Assembly (NCBI GenBank): GCA_964643355.1
Contig: CAZXPW010000022.1
Location: 4,388-68,387 of the forward strand
Length of the DNA: 64,000 nucleotides
Reading direction: 5' to 3'
From: FEN-1350 sp964643355
Lineage (GTDB): Bacteria > Planctomycetota > Phycisphaerae > Sedimentisphaerales > Anaerohalosphaeraceae
The translations under genes and the position numbers were made by a program. This document shows, piece after piece, positions 8,977 through 16,815 of this stretch (the stretch's first letter is position 1; each line of letters begins with the position of its first letter). The notes below the pieces were generated by a model. The model was not told the origin of the DNA and ran no database searches. It saw only the letters and a list, made by a program, of their open reading frames with translations.

Positions 8977-10146
8977 TTATTTCTCGTCGTGATTTTGAAT
9001 GGGTTCATCCCATCCAAATACCCGATTTTGCAGCAGGGCCTCGGCCGTAGCTTCGGCGGCCACGCGATTGCCTCTCGGCGTCCAGTGAATATCAAGCCAA
9101 TAATACAGTCGTTCAGGATTGATTATTGCGGCATTTTGAAGAGCGGATGTCAGATTGAAGCACCCCGTCGAAAGCGCTTCCGAATAATACCGACACGCCT
9201 TTGCATTGTAATCGCACATCGCGTCCGGATCTTTGACTCCCTGATGCCTCCATCGCCCCATATCCTCCGGATATATCGCATAACTCAACGGAAAATGAAC
9301 GACGACCAGGCGGGCGCCCGACCGGCGAATCTGATCCTGAAATCCCCAAAACAAACGGGTGGAATTCACGACCTCGGGATTATCCGGTGAGAACTTTTCG
9401 ACCGGAATCATTTTTTGTCCGGCCCCTTCAATTTCACCAGACTGTTCGGCCGCCCCCGACCGAGCCAAGCCCTGATAGAGCAAATACCCGTAAAATACCA
9501 CGCCGAACCGTTTTGCTCGTTTCAGAATTCGCGTTTTCCAATTGGCGTTGGGGGAAACCAGATACCCCTGATCGTTGACTACAAGCGATTGTCTCGGCTC
9601 ATGAATGGTCATCATTCCGTACACGAATTGAATCACCAGGTCGGGTTCATAGTTGCGGCCGATCTGTTCAAACCAGTCTTGTTGAGGAAAGGTTCCAAGA
9701 GCCGGAACTCCGGCGTTGAGGACTTCCACTGTTTTGCCCTTGAAACCGCCGCTTTCCTGGAGAATCCGTTCCAGTTGCGCCCCGTAGGTGTCGGAATAGT
9801 CGTTTCCCCAGCCAAAGGCAAAACTGGGTCCAAGCAACAGGATTCGATAACGGTCGTCGGGTTTGGGGCAAACATATTCGCGATCGATACGATCCGCTCG
9901 AAATCCTTGCGCGTTGGTAATATAGACGACCGAATATTCCGGGGTCTTATGCGCATAGTGCAGGCAGGATTTCAAGGTCCAACCGCGATAAGGATCTGGA
10001 GCAAAGATGGGAAGGGCCATTCGGCGAAACAACCATCCGCCTGTTGAGGCATAATAATAGACCTGAAGCGTTCCCTCCACCAGCAATAACAAAAATACGC
10101 CATAGAGTAACCCTCCGGCGATTTTCTTAAATCGAACCATCGTCAT
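8977..10146 (-). CDS. SGNH-fold (GDSL/AlgJ-AlgX-like) membrane-anchored hydrolase
   Basis: A 389-residue protein with one N-terminal membrane anchor ('IAGGLLYGVFLLLLVEGTLQVYYY') and an extracytoplasmic SGNH domain. Block I is 'ILLLGPSFAFGWGNDYSDTY' (GPSF rather than GDSF), the later Asn block is near 'VEVLNAGVPALGTFPQQDW', and the Asp/His pair is in 'YYWLDIHWTPRGNRVAAEA', as in AlgJ/AlgX-type acetyl-handling enzymes. It probably adds or removes O-acyl groups on the exported glycan. I chose ATG 10146 ('MTMVRFKK') over the longer GTG at 10233, because the longer form would overlap the epimerase gene by 64 bases and add a non-membrane leader. The substrate is unknown. Confidence 0.8.
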   Translation of the reverse strand: MTMVRFKKIAGGLLYGVFLLLLVEGTLQVYYYASTGGWLFRRMALPIFAPDPYRGWTLKSCLHYAHKTPEYSVVYITNAQGFRADRIDREYVCPKPDDRYRILLLGPSFAFGWGNDYSDTYGAQLERILQESGGFKGKTVEVLNAGVPALGTFPQQDWFEQIGRNYEPDLVIQFVYGMMTIHEPRQSLVVNDQGYLVSPNANWKTRILKRAKRFGVVFYGYLLYQGLARSGAAEQSGEIEGAGQKMIPVEKFSPDNPEVVNSTRLFWGFQDQIRRSGARLVVVHFPLSYAIYPEDMGRWRHQGVKDPDAMCDYNAKACRYYSEALSTGCFNLTSALQNAAIINPERLYYWLDIHWTPRGNRVAAEATAEALLQNRVFGWDEPIQNHDEK

Positions 10147-10169
10147 CCCACACCAACATGACAATCCAG

Positions 10170-11177
10170 TCAATCCCCCGCCGTGATCGTAGGCATTGGA
10201 CCCAGGTCTCGAAGCCGGCAGTACCAGCGCCACAACAAAGGGAATTGTTCGCCAAGATTCAACCGCGGTTCAAATCCCAGAACCCGTCGAGCCTTGGCGA
10301 TATCCGATACATTTCGTCGCACTTCGCCGGTAATTGCCGGCCGGTACACCAGTCTGGCACCATCGTGGCCGACCAATCGCAGGATGGATTCGGCCAGATC
10401 GCGAATGGTTGTCTCAACGCCGGTGGCGATCTGAAAGATCTGGCCCCACACGGCGTCGTTGTCCGGCGGCTGCCGCAGGGCTTTTTCCAGACCCTGTGAA
10501 ACATCTCGGGCATGGATAAAATCCCGCGTCTGGAGGCCGTCGCCGAAGATCTCCAGCGGCTGATTTTCGTAGATGCGCCCGAAGAAACGGTTGACCACGG
10601 AAGTTTTGTGCAATGAATACGGGCCATAGACATTGGCGAACCGGAATATCGCCGTCGGCAGGCCGAACGAATGGTAATAGGCCGTACACAGGGCTTCGCC
10701 GTAAAGTTTGACCGCCCCATACGGCGACATCGGGCAGGGCACGACGCCTTCGTGGACCGGCGGTTGTTGCCGACCGGCCGCGGCATTGGAGGAAGCGAAC
10801 AGAACACCGCGCACGCCATTGAGCCGGGCGGCCTCCAGGACATTCAACATCCCTTGCGCATTGATTTCCAGATGCGGCCGCGGATTTCGGATCGACTCGC
10901 GGACCTGGGTCTCGGCGGCCAGATGGATCACGCGGTCCTGGCCGCGCATGGTTTCGGAAAGCCGATCGGCATCCAGAATGTCACCTTCAACAAAAAAGGT
11001 TCCTGACACCTTTTTGCCGAAGTCGGCCAGAGCACAATCGAGATTCTCGCGGGAACCGGTACTGAGATTATCGAAAATCGTGATGCGATATCCGCCCTGT
11101 TCGAGCAGATAGCGAACCAGATTGGCGCCGATGAATCCGGCCCCGCCGGTGATCAGAATGGATTGTTGCGACGACAA
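10170..11177 (-). CDS. NAD-dependent sugar epimerase/dehydratase (extended SDR)
   Basis: A 335-residue extended short-chain dehydrogenase. The NAD-binding loop is GGAGFIG (11-17), the strand-2 end is 'IFDNLSTGSREN', 'HLAAETQVRESIRNP' is the conserved block near the cofactor, and the catalytic set is S129/S130, Y153 and K157 (YGAVK). 'SLHKTSVVNRFF' and 'GDGLQTRDFIHARDV' are typical of UDP-glucose or UDP-glucuronate 4-epimerase-type enzymes. It should make a nucleotide sugar for the polysaccharide. It lies 12 bases after the thioredoxin gene in the same direction. One oddity is the 'SSNAAAG' block, where most epimerases have SS-x-x-x-YG; the substrate sugar is not assignable. Confidence 0.88.
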   Translation of the reverse strand: MSSQQSILITGGAGFIGANLVRYLLEQGGYRITIFDNLSTGSRENLDCALADFGKKVSGTFFVEGDILDADRLSETMRGQDRVIHLAAETQVRESIRNPRPHLEINAQGMLNVLEAARLNGVRGVLFASSNAAAGRQQPPVHEGVVPCPMSPYGAVKLYGEALCTAYYHSFGLPTAIFRFANVYGPYSLHKTSVVNRFFGRIYENQPLEIFGDGLQTRDFIHARDVSQGLEKALRQPPDNDAVWGQIFQIATGVETTIRDLAESILRLVGHDGARLVYRPAITGEVRRNVSDIAKARRVLGFEPRLNLGEQFPLLWRWYCRLRDLGPMPTITAGD

Positions 11178-11189
11178 GCGAAATCAGAA

Positions 11190-11600
11190 TCAATATGGAT
11201 TTGCACCGGTTGGTTGTTCGACGGAATCTTGAACGACCGTCGGTAACTCAACAATCGGCCGGGCAACGGATCGTTCAGCCAGAGCGGCATTGATCAGATC
11301 GAGAAGTTGTTGGAGTGAATGGGCGCCGATGGCGCGACGAACGGGTTTTCCGCCGTGAAACACGATAAAGGCGGGTACGCCCAGGATGTGGTACAGGGTA
11401 CGATAGCCAGGATGTTGATCGACATTGAGCTTGCAGACCTTAACGCGACCGACAAGTCGTTGGGCAAGGGTCTCCAGCACCGGCTCCATCATTTTACAGG
11501 GCGGACACCAGGAACCCCAGAACTCGACCAACACCGGACTGGAACTGGTTAGAACCTCATCAGCGAAGGTACTATTTGTTAATCGTGTACAGTTGCTCAT
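11190..11600 (-). CDS. Thioredoxin-family protein with WCPPC active site
   Basis: A 136-residue cytoplasmic thioredoxin fold: 'SPVLVEFWGSWCPPCKMMEPVLE' places the redox pair at C32 and C35, and 'GVPAFIVFHGGKPVRRAIGA' holds the cis-proline loop. The active site is CPPC rather than the CGPC of housekeeping thioredoxin 1, which usually shifts redox potential or partner choice. I chose ATG 11600 ('MSNCTRLTNSTF'), because the longer frame to 11714 adds a 38-residue leader overlapping the upstream gene with no signal peptide; even so it overlaps the SqdB-like gene by 29 bases. A tail of about 25 residues extends past the fold. Its place directly after the sulfoquinovose synthase homolog suggests a redox partner for that enzyme or for sulfite supply, which is inference. 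Confidence 0.88.
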   Translation of the reverse strand: MSNCTRLTNSTFADEVLTSSSPVLVEFWGSWCPPCKMMEPVLETLAQRLVGRVKVCKLNVDQHPGYRTLYHILGVPAFIVFHGGKPVRRAIGAHSLQQLLDLINAALAERSVARPIVELPTVVQDSVEQPTGANPY

Positions 11601-13101
11601 CGTCCTTGATTTCCGCCTCAAGATCCAAGAGTTCCAATCGTTCCACCTGTCGCTTGATGCCCGACCACCAGGTCCGCGGCATGATCGCGTGTTTCCGCTG
11701 TTCAATTCGCGCACGAACCTCGTCGGTCAGGAACAACTCGAACATCCGGGCGATCTCTTCGTCGAGATCGACCTTCGGCTCAAATCCATACTGCTTGGGA
11801 AGTTTTTCATACAACACCTCGAACGGATGCTCATCCGCCTCGACGCGTGGATTCTCCACCCGTTGGATCTGGACGGGAAGACCAAATACGCTTTGACCGA
11901 TCCTGGCAATCTTATACGCCAATTGACGGACGCTGTAAATGCCAGAGACTTGATTAACCGTCGCATACTGGCCGGGTTCCGGCGGCGCGTTGATCAGGCG
12001 GGCCATGCACTGCATCGCATCCCGCAGCGCGATATAGCCGCGGATTTGTTTTCCCTGGCCGTACAAGGTCAACGGAATCCCCGACACCGCCTGCGCGACA
12101 AAACGATTGATGACTGTGCCGAAGCATTCGTCGATATCCAGCCGCGTTCGAAGCCGTTTGTCTTTGGCGACCTGATCGGTATGAACGCCGAAGATGACGC
12201 CCTGCATGATATCGTAGGATCGCAACCACCAGTATTTGCAGGCCTCAAAACAATTGAATGTGTCCTGAACCTTGCTGACATGATAAAAGCTGGCCGGATC
12301 CCGCGGAACCAGTTCCCCGCCCAAACTCCACTGACGGTTGTTCCAATGCAACACCGCGTCGGCGGGAAACAGGCCCTCGAACAGCGGCCGGCCGGTCAGC
12401 GGCGTGCCGTATTCGCCCATCGTACCCAGCTTGATCAGCGACGATTCGGGAACCAGATCCCGCATGGTAAAGAGCAAACCCAGCGTGCCGAGCACATTGT
12501 TCTTCTGTACGGCGATGGCGTGTTCGGCGTCGATCATGCTGTAGGGGGCCGAGGGGCATTCGGCATAATGCACGATCACTTCCGGACGGACCTCTTCGAT
12601 AAATTCGCGAAGTCGCTGCCGCTGTTTGTAAATGTCCATCTGTCGAAAATCAATCTCGATTCCCAGGAGCTCCCGCGCGGCGGCCAGCCGATCATTCATC
12701 CGGGCTATCGGTACGATCGTCTGAGCGCCGCGTTCCTTGACCCACTCGCGACGATTATAATTATCCACGCCGCTGACCCGATAGCCCATGCTCCCGAGCC
12801 ACAGGGCCAGTGTCCAGCCAAGATAACCGTCAATCCCCAGGATCATCACCCGCATATCGCGAAGCTGGTACCCGCAGGACCCTTTGATCCACTGCGGACA
12901 CTCTTCGAACGAAACGCTCATCGGATCGAACAGCCCCATCTCCGGCCGCCGTTTGCATTCCGCAAGAATCTGGGTTTCCCCGGTTGCATCCGATTTTTTT
13001 TCAAACTGCTTGCCGGACTGCCCGCAAGCGCGAAAATCCACCTTGCCCGCCAGATTAATCGCGGGACAGTTCCAGCAAGTACCTTGTCTGTTATGAATCA
13101 T
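11572..13101 (-). CDS. sqdB: UDP-sulfoquinovose synthase homolog (SQD1/SqdB family) with Cys-rich N-terminal extension
   Basis: The core from residue 83 ('MRVMILGIDGYLGWTLAL') is an extended SDR matching SQD1-type UDP-sulfoquinovose synthases, which combine UDP-glucose with sulfite. Diagnostic blocks are 'SAPYSMID' (184-191), 'KLGTMGEYGTP' (224-234), 'SFYHVSKV' (271-278), 'RLDIDECFGTVINRF' and 'NPRVEADEHPF'. The catalytic residues T227, Y273 and K277 line up with those described for plant SQD1. Residues 1-82 are extra and contain six cysteines (C9, C12, C26, C49, C68, C76), suggesting a metal or cluster site. The long start at 13101 is supported by an ATGA overlap with the upstream gene. It lies in a polysaccharide cluster, not beside a sulfolipid synthase, so a sulfonated glycan is more likely than SQDG lipid. 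Confidence 0.87.
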   Translation of the reverse strand: MIHNRQGTCWNCPAINLAGKVDFRACGQSGKQFEKKSDATGETQILAECKRRPEMGLFDPMSVSFEECPQWIKGSCGYQLRDMRVMILGIDGYLGWTLALWLGSMGYRVSGVDNYNRREWVKERGAQTIVPIARMNDRLAAARELLGIEIDFRQMDIYKQRQRLREFIEEVRPEVIVHYAECPSAPYSMIDAEHAIAVQKNNVLGTLGLLFTMRDLVPESSLIKLGTMGEYGTPLTGRPLFEGLFPADAVLHWNNRQWSLGGELVPRDPASFYHVSKVQDTFNCFEACKYWWLRSYDIMQGVIFGVHTDQVAKDKRLRTRLDIDECFGTVINRFVAQAVSGIPLTLYGQGKQIRGYIALRDAMQCMARLINAPPEPGQYATVNQVSGIYSVRQLAYKIARIGQSVFGLPVQIQRVENPRVEADEHPFEVLYEKLPKQYGFEPKVDLDEEIARMFELFLTDEVRARIEQRKHAIMPRTWWSGIKRQVERLELLDLEAEIKDDEQLYTINK

Positions 13102-14405
13102 GACAACCGACTCCCCGACGACAAAAAGTCCAAATGGGCGGACTCCATGATACCCGTCACATCCTGGATCGCAATTCGTTCCTCTTGTTGTCGCGGCGCA
13201 TAACCCCGCAACAGACAGAACGCGGTATCCTGGGTATGTTTTCCCGTAAATCCATCCCGATCAAAAAGTGTTGCGGCCTTCAGGTTGGCCTTCAAATTGA
13301 ATCCCTCCCCCGCCACCAACACAAGGTCCGGAGCCGAAGAGACGCAGGATCCCTGATAGATCGCATCCCGCCGACAGATCCGGCGGATCGCGTTTCGGCC
13401 GTGAACCTGCAAGGAGCCAAAGAGCTTTTCCAGTTCCTCCACAACGATCGGAACTTCTTCCGGTCGTACGCTTCCACCCGGAAACCGACCTTGTGCGTGA
13501 ACATAGATTCGTCCCGGATCCAGAGCGAAAGCCCGGGAGGACGGATCGATATCTTTCAAAGAGGCAGGGGGGTTCCTGCGGAAACCAAGCAATCCCGCCT
13601 GCTGGAGAAGGTAGTTGACATAGACATTCCAGTCCAGCCGCTCGAATCCGTGATCGGACAACATGACCAGCCGGTCGTCCGGGGTTAAGGTCGCGGTGAT
13701 TTCACCGACAACCTGATCGATCGAATGGAAATAATCCAGAAACCGCTGGTGATATTTGTGATGCGGGTCTTCCCACGCATCCCACAGGAAATGCATCAGC
13801 CGATCCGTGCCCGTGAAGACCAGCATGAAGGTTTGCCAGGACTTCTCATTCCAAAGATGTCGCCAGGCCTGAATGCGGGCACGATGGGTTTTTTCCAGGT
13901 CGGCCCAGAACAGGTCCATCGACTGGCGGGCCTTCTGTGAATCTACATCCAGACGGTAGTCCATCTCCTGGAGCGTCGCCAACAGATCCGATGGATATAC
14001 GCTTCTGGCCAAATCCAGGGAAACAAATCCGGATACATGGACGCCATTCATTTTCCGAACCGGATAGGTACCCGGTACATTCAGAATGATACTGGGATCC
14101 GGCCGGCTTTCCCAGAACGGCGCAACTTGCAGATCACGATAACACGGATAGCGAACTTGATACGATCCGGGAAACAAGTCCGTAAAACCGTAAATCCCAT
14201 GCCGGCCTGGATTAACGCCGGTAATCATCGTTGACCAGGCAACGGAGGACACTTCGGGGATGGTGGAATCCATCGGTCCGAACTGGCTATCGGCAATCAA
14301 CCGACCGGTGTGGGGCATGATCCCTTGACTGACAAGGCGTTCGATCATCCCGACGGGAACACCATCCAGGCCGACGATAATGGTTTTCGCATTCTTCTGT
14401 TTCAA
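13098..14405 (-). CDS. Alkaline-phosphatase-superfamily phosphodiesterase/phosphohydrolase
   Basis: A 435-residue enzyme of the alkaline phosphatase superfamily (type I phosphodiesterase/nucleotide pyrophosphatase branch). Metal ligands are suggested by 'IIVGLDGVPVGMI' near the N-terminus, the nucleophile region by 'EVSSVAWSTMITGVNPGRHGI', the Asp-His pair by 'VMLSDHGFERLDW', and a late His by 'GKHTQD'. No signal peptide is seen, so it should act in the cytoplasm, possibly on a nucleotide sugar or phosphorylated intermediate. It is the first gene of the minus-strand cluster and is coupled to the sqdB-like gene by ATGA. The only upstream start in frame is TTG at 14405, just after an in-frame stop, with no good ribosome site, so initiation may be weak or regulated. 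Confidence 0.85.
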   Translation of the reverse strand: MKQKNAKTIIVGLDGVPVGMIERLVSQGIMPHTGRLIADSQFGPMDSTIPEVSSVAWSTMITGVNPGRHGIYGFTDLFPGSYQVRYPCYRDLQVAPFWESRPDPSIILNVPGTYPVRKMNGVHVSGFVSLDLARSVYPSDLLATLQEMDYRLDVDSQKARQSMDLFWADLEKTHRARIQAWRHLWNEKSWQTFMLVFTGTDRLMHFLWDAWEDPHHKYHQRFLDYFHSIDQVVGEITATLTPDDRLVMLSDHGFERLDWNVYVNYLLQQAGLLGFRRNPPASLKDIDPSSRAFALDPGRIYVHAQGRFPGGSVRPEEVPIVVEELEKLFGSLQVHGRNAIRRICRRDAIYQGSCVSSAPDLVLVAGEGFNLKANLKAATLFDRDGFTGKHTQDTAFCLLRGYAPRQQEERIAIQDVTGIMESAHLDFLSSGSRLS

Positions 14406-14916
14406 TGGACGAGTCGCAAGTCTTTATTTTATAAGTTGTTACAGACAACAGACTCCGTCTCTGTCGGTTGTCCCCTTAAACCGAACTGGAACGGAATTAC
14501 TCTATGTTATGAACAAAGCAACAAAAACTGTATTGAAATTCGAATTTTGGGCCTGACAGGAGAATACGAAAGTGGAAATCATCATCGTCTGGCGTTATAA
14601 ACGGACCATATGTGTCCCTACGAAGGATCGCCTCATCCTTCCAACTAACCGGACATCCCAAGCTCTTATCTCCACTGGTTCCCGCCATGAATCCACACAA
14701 TCCATGCGACTTATTTTGCTCATCTATCCTTCGCGTTTTCCTCTCTCCTCATTGTAAAACGCTGACTATAGCGGGATCGATTCAATTTCGCAAGGGATTC
14801 CCCAGACAGATCGGGCAAAATCCTGGATCGGCAATAAAATAACAGGACAGGTCCAAGCCAGAATTGGCCGGGACCTGTCCCGATACCCCGTAGGTAGATG
14901 GAATTGGGGACGAAAA
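14406..14916. other. Intergenic region between the polysaccharide cluster and glnK
   Basis: About 510 bases without a convincing gene. The part nearest 14405 should contain the promoter of the minus-strand cluster; a TATAAA (14433-14428, minus) is present but no -35 box at normal spacing. Nested dyads occur at about 14436-14470 (GACAAC...GTTGTC around ACAGA...TCTGT). The other end holds the glnK terminator hairpin. Short frames here show no codon bias or start signal. Confidence 0.6.
14845..14880 (-). terminator. Rho-independent-type terminator after glnK
   Basis: A perfect 10-bp inverted repeat, GGACAGGTCC (14845-14854) and GGACCTGTCC (14871-14880), with a 16-base loop that can itself pair through GCCA/TGGC. 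On the minus strand it is followed by TGTTATTTTATTG. It lies 36 bases past the glnK stop. Confidence 0.75.
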
Positions 14917-15261
14917 TCAAATCGCCCCGCCGCCCCGCTCGCCGGTACGGATTCGGATACATTCTTCCAGTGGAGTGATGAAGATTTTGCCGTCGCCTAC
15001 TTTGCCACCGTTGGGGCTCTTGGCGGAAATCATAATCGCCCGGACGGTGATATCGACAAACGAATCATTGACGGCGATATCCAATCGGGCCTTGGGGATC
15101 AGATTGGGGATCACTTTCTTGCCTCGATAGAGATCCTCGTCCATTTGCTGGCCGTGTCCCGAGACGCGGCTGACGGTGATTCGGGTAATCTCGGCCTCGA
15201 TCAGGGCCTCGCGGACCTGATCCAAACGATCTTCCTGAATGATAGCGGTAATCAGTTTCAT
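14917..15261 (-). CDS. glnK: P-II nitrogen regulatory protein (GlnK/GlnB family)
   Basis: A 114-residue PII trimer protein that senses 2-oxoglutarate and ATP/ADP and, paired with amtB, should gate the ammonium channel. The fold is clear: 'MKLITAIIQEDRLDQVREAL', the T-loop 'GHGQQMDEDLYRGKKVIPNLIPKARLDIAV', and the C-terminal 'GKVGDGKIFITPLEECIRIRTGERG' signature. Tyr45 corresponds to Tyr46 of E. coli GlnB, but the position of the uridylylated Tyr51 is Val50 here, so control by GlnD-type uridylylation is not expected. The T-loop 'KKVIPNLIPK' is also unlike the enterobacterial one. It follows amtB by 12 bases in the same transcript, with AAGGAA upstream of its ATG. Confidence 0.95.
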   Translation of the reverse strand: MKLITAIIQEDRLDQVREALIEAEITRITVSRVSGHGQQMDEDLYRGKKVIPNLIPKARLDIAVNDSFVDITVRAIMISAKSPNGGKVGDGKIFITPLEECIRIRTGERGGGAI

Positions 15262-15273
15262 GGCTGTTTCCTT

Positions 15274-16617
15274 TTAGCTTGCGTGGAGCATTCCGTAACC
15301 GCGTTCGCCGTGGAAAGTATGGTCCAGACCGGCCATCTCGGCCTCGGGTCGGGCCCGGAATCCCACGAGTTTATTCACGACGACGACGATGATCAAGGTC
15401 AAGACCGCGGCATAGACGATTGCGATTCCGACGGCCACCAATTGGACGCCGAGTTGATCGAACATTGTCCAGCCATCCATACCTTTCTTGACGGCCGATT
15501 CGGCGGCGGTTCTCATCCAGCTTTCGCGGATGAAGAAAGTCAGGCCGATCGCCCCGGTGATTCCGCCGACTCCGTGGATTCCAAAAGCATCCAAGCTGTC
15601 ATCGTAGCCCAATTTGCTTTTCAGCAGAATCGCATGATAGCAAATCAGAGATGCGATGATTCCCAGGATGATCGCGCCGGAGGGTTGCACAACTCCGGCG
15701 GCGGGTGTAACCGCGACCAATCCCGCCAGAACCCCGCTGCCAAATCCGAGAGCTGTGGCTTTGCCTTGATAGAGACTCTCGATAATCATCCAGGTCATCG
15801 CCCCGGCACCCGCAGCCGCCTGGGTCGCGGTCAGGGCCTGTGCAGTCAACAAGCCGCTGGCAACGCTGCTACCGGCATTGAAACCAAACCAGCCGACCCA
15901 CAGCAGACCCGCCCCGATGATGGTTAATACCAGATTGCTGGGCGGCATGGTGGTCTTGGGATATCCTCGGCGAGCCCCCAGAATCAGTGCGGCCACCAGA
16001 CCGCTGACACCGGAGGAGATATGGACGACGGTTCCACCGGCAAAGTCGATCGCGCCGGCTGCCCCCATGTTGAACAGGAATCCATCGGTGGCCCAAACCC
16101 AATGGCACAGCGGATTATAGACCAGTAGTCCCCACAGCGCAATGAACAGGCAATAGCCCCGGAAAGTCACCCGTTCGGCAAATGCCCCCGCGATCAGGGC
16201 CGGCGTAATCATGGCGAATTTGCCCTGGAACATGGCGAATACATAATCCGGAACGCCGGAGGCCATGATCGACTCGTCGATGCTCTTGAGGAAAAGCAAT
16301 CCCGAATCCCAGCCGATCCATCCGCCAAGGGCGCTTTTGCCAAAGGACATCGCATACCCGCAGATCACCCATAGCACTGCGATAATCGACATCGCCGCAA
16401 AGCTGTGCATCATTGTCCCCAGGACATTCTTAGTCCGGACCAGCCCGCCGTAAAACATGGCCAAACCCGGAATCATCAGCAAGACCAGCGTGGTCGATGT
16501 CAGCATCCATGCGGTAGCACCACTGTCAATGGCGGGAGTGTCGGCCGCCATGGATACGGCCGGACAAGCCAGAAGAAACCCGGCTGGACCGATCCATTTG
16601 ATGTGTTTGAAAATCAT
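15274..16617 (-). CDS. amtB: Ammonium transporter Amt
   Basis: A 447-residue inner-membrane ammonium channel with a cleavable-looking leader ('FLLACPAVSMAAD') and eleven expected membrane helices. Conserved Amt blocks include 'MLTSTTLVLLMIPGLAMFYGGLVRTKNVL', 'FAERVTFRGY', 'GAIDFAGGTVVHISSGVSGL' with the first pore histidine, and 'DDSLDAFGIHGVGGITGAIG' with the second. ATG 16617 is preceded by GAGGAAAATTGCC, a good ribosome site, so the longer frame to 16671 is rejected. It is the first gene of an amtB-glnK operon driven by a sigma-54-type promoter at 16687-16701, fitting nitrogen-limitation control. Confidence 0.96.
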   Translation of the reverse strand: MIFKHIKWIGPAGFLLACPAVSMAADTPAIDSGATAWMLTSTTLVLLMIPGLAMFYGGLVRTKNVLGTMMHSFAAMSIIAVLWVICGYAMSFGKSALGGWIGWDSGLLFLKSIDESIMASGVPDYVFAMFQGKFAMITPALIAGAFAERVTFRGYCLFIALWGLLVYNPLCHWVWATDGFLFNMGAAGAIDFAGGTVVHISSGVSGLVAALILGARRGYPKTTMPPSNLVLTIIGAGLLWVGWFGFNAGSSVASGLLTAQALTATQAAAGAGAMTWMIIESLYQGKATALGFGSGVLAGLVAVTPAAGVVQPSGAIILGIIASLICYHAILLKSKLGYDDSLDAFGIHGVGGITGAIGLTFFIRESWMRTAAESAVKKGMDGWTMFDQLGVQLVAVGIAIVYAAVLTLIIVVVVNKLVGFRARPEAEMAGLDHTFHGERGYGMLHAS

Positions 16618-16686
16618 GGCAATTTTCCTCAATCGGATACAATCATTCGGCCCTGACCAAACAGGGTCCATACCACTTCCAGTATC

Positions 16687-16701
16687 GCAATCCGTGTGCC
16701 A
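16687..16701 (-). promoter_or_regulatory. Sigma-54 promoter of amtB-glnK
   Basis: Reading the minus strand, TGGCAC (16701-16696), five bases, TTGC (16690-16687): an exact match to the -24/-12 sigma-54 consensus with correct spacing. Transcription would start near 16675, about 58 bases before the amtB ATG. Such a promoter needs an activator of the NtrC type. Confidence 0.85.
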
Positions 16702-16785
16702 TGGAGCGATATTAACATAAGTCTTTATTTTACAAAGAATAACGGTTTACACCGATTAAGTCCACGGACTATACATGCCTACATT

Positions 16786-16815
16786 ATTGTATAACAAATT
16801 ATATAAACATACAAT
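16786..16815. promoter_or_regulatory. Inverted repeat, candidate activator site for the sigma-54 promoter
   Basis: ATTGTAT (16786-16792) and ATACAAT (16809-16815) form a perfect 7-bp inverted repeat separated by 16 AT-rich bases. The centre is about 100 bases upstream of the -24 box, the usual distance for an upstream activator sequence. It does not look like the E. coli NtrC site, so the protein is unknown. Confidence 0.4.

Noticed and set aside
11425..13203. A 592-codon rightward open frame
   Set aside because: It lies antisense to the SqdB-like gene, whose protein has strong family motifs. The antisense product is His, Arg and Gln rich without any domain.
14720..14962. An 80-codon leftward frame next to glnK
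   Set aside because: It overlaps the glnK 3' end and the terminator hairpin.
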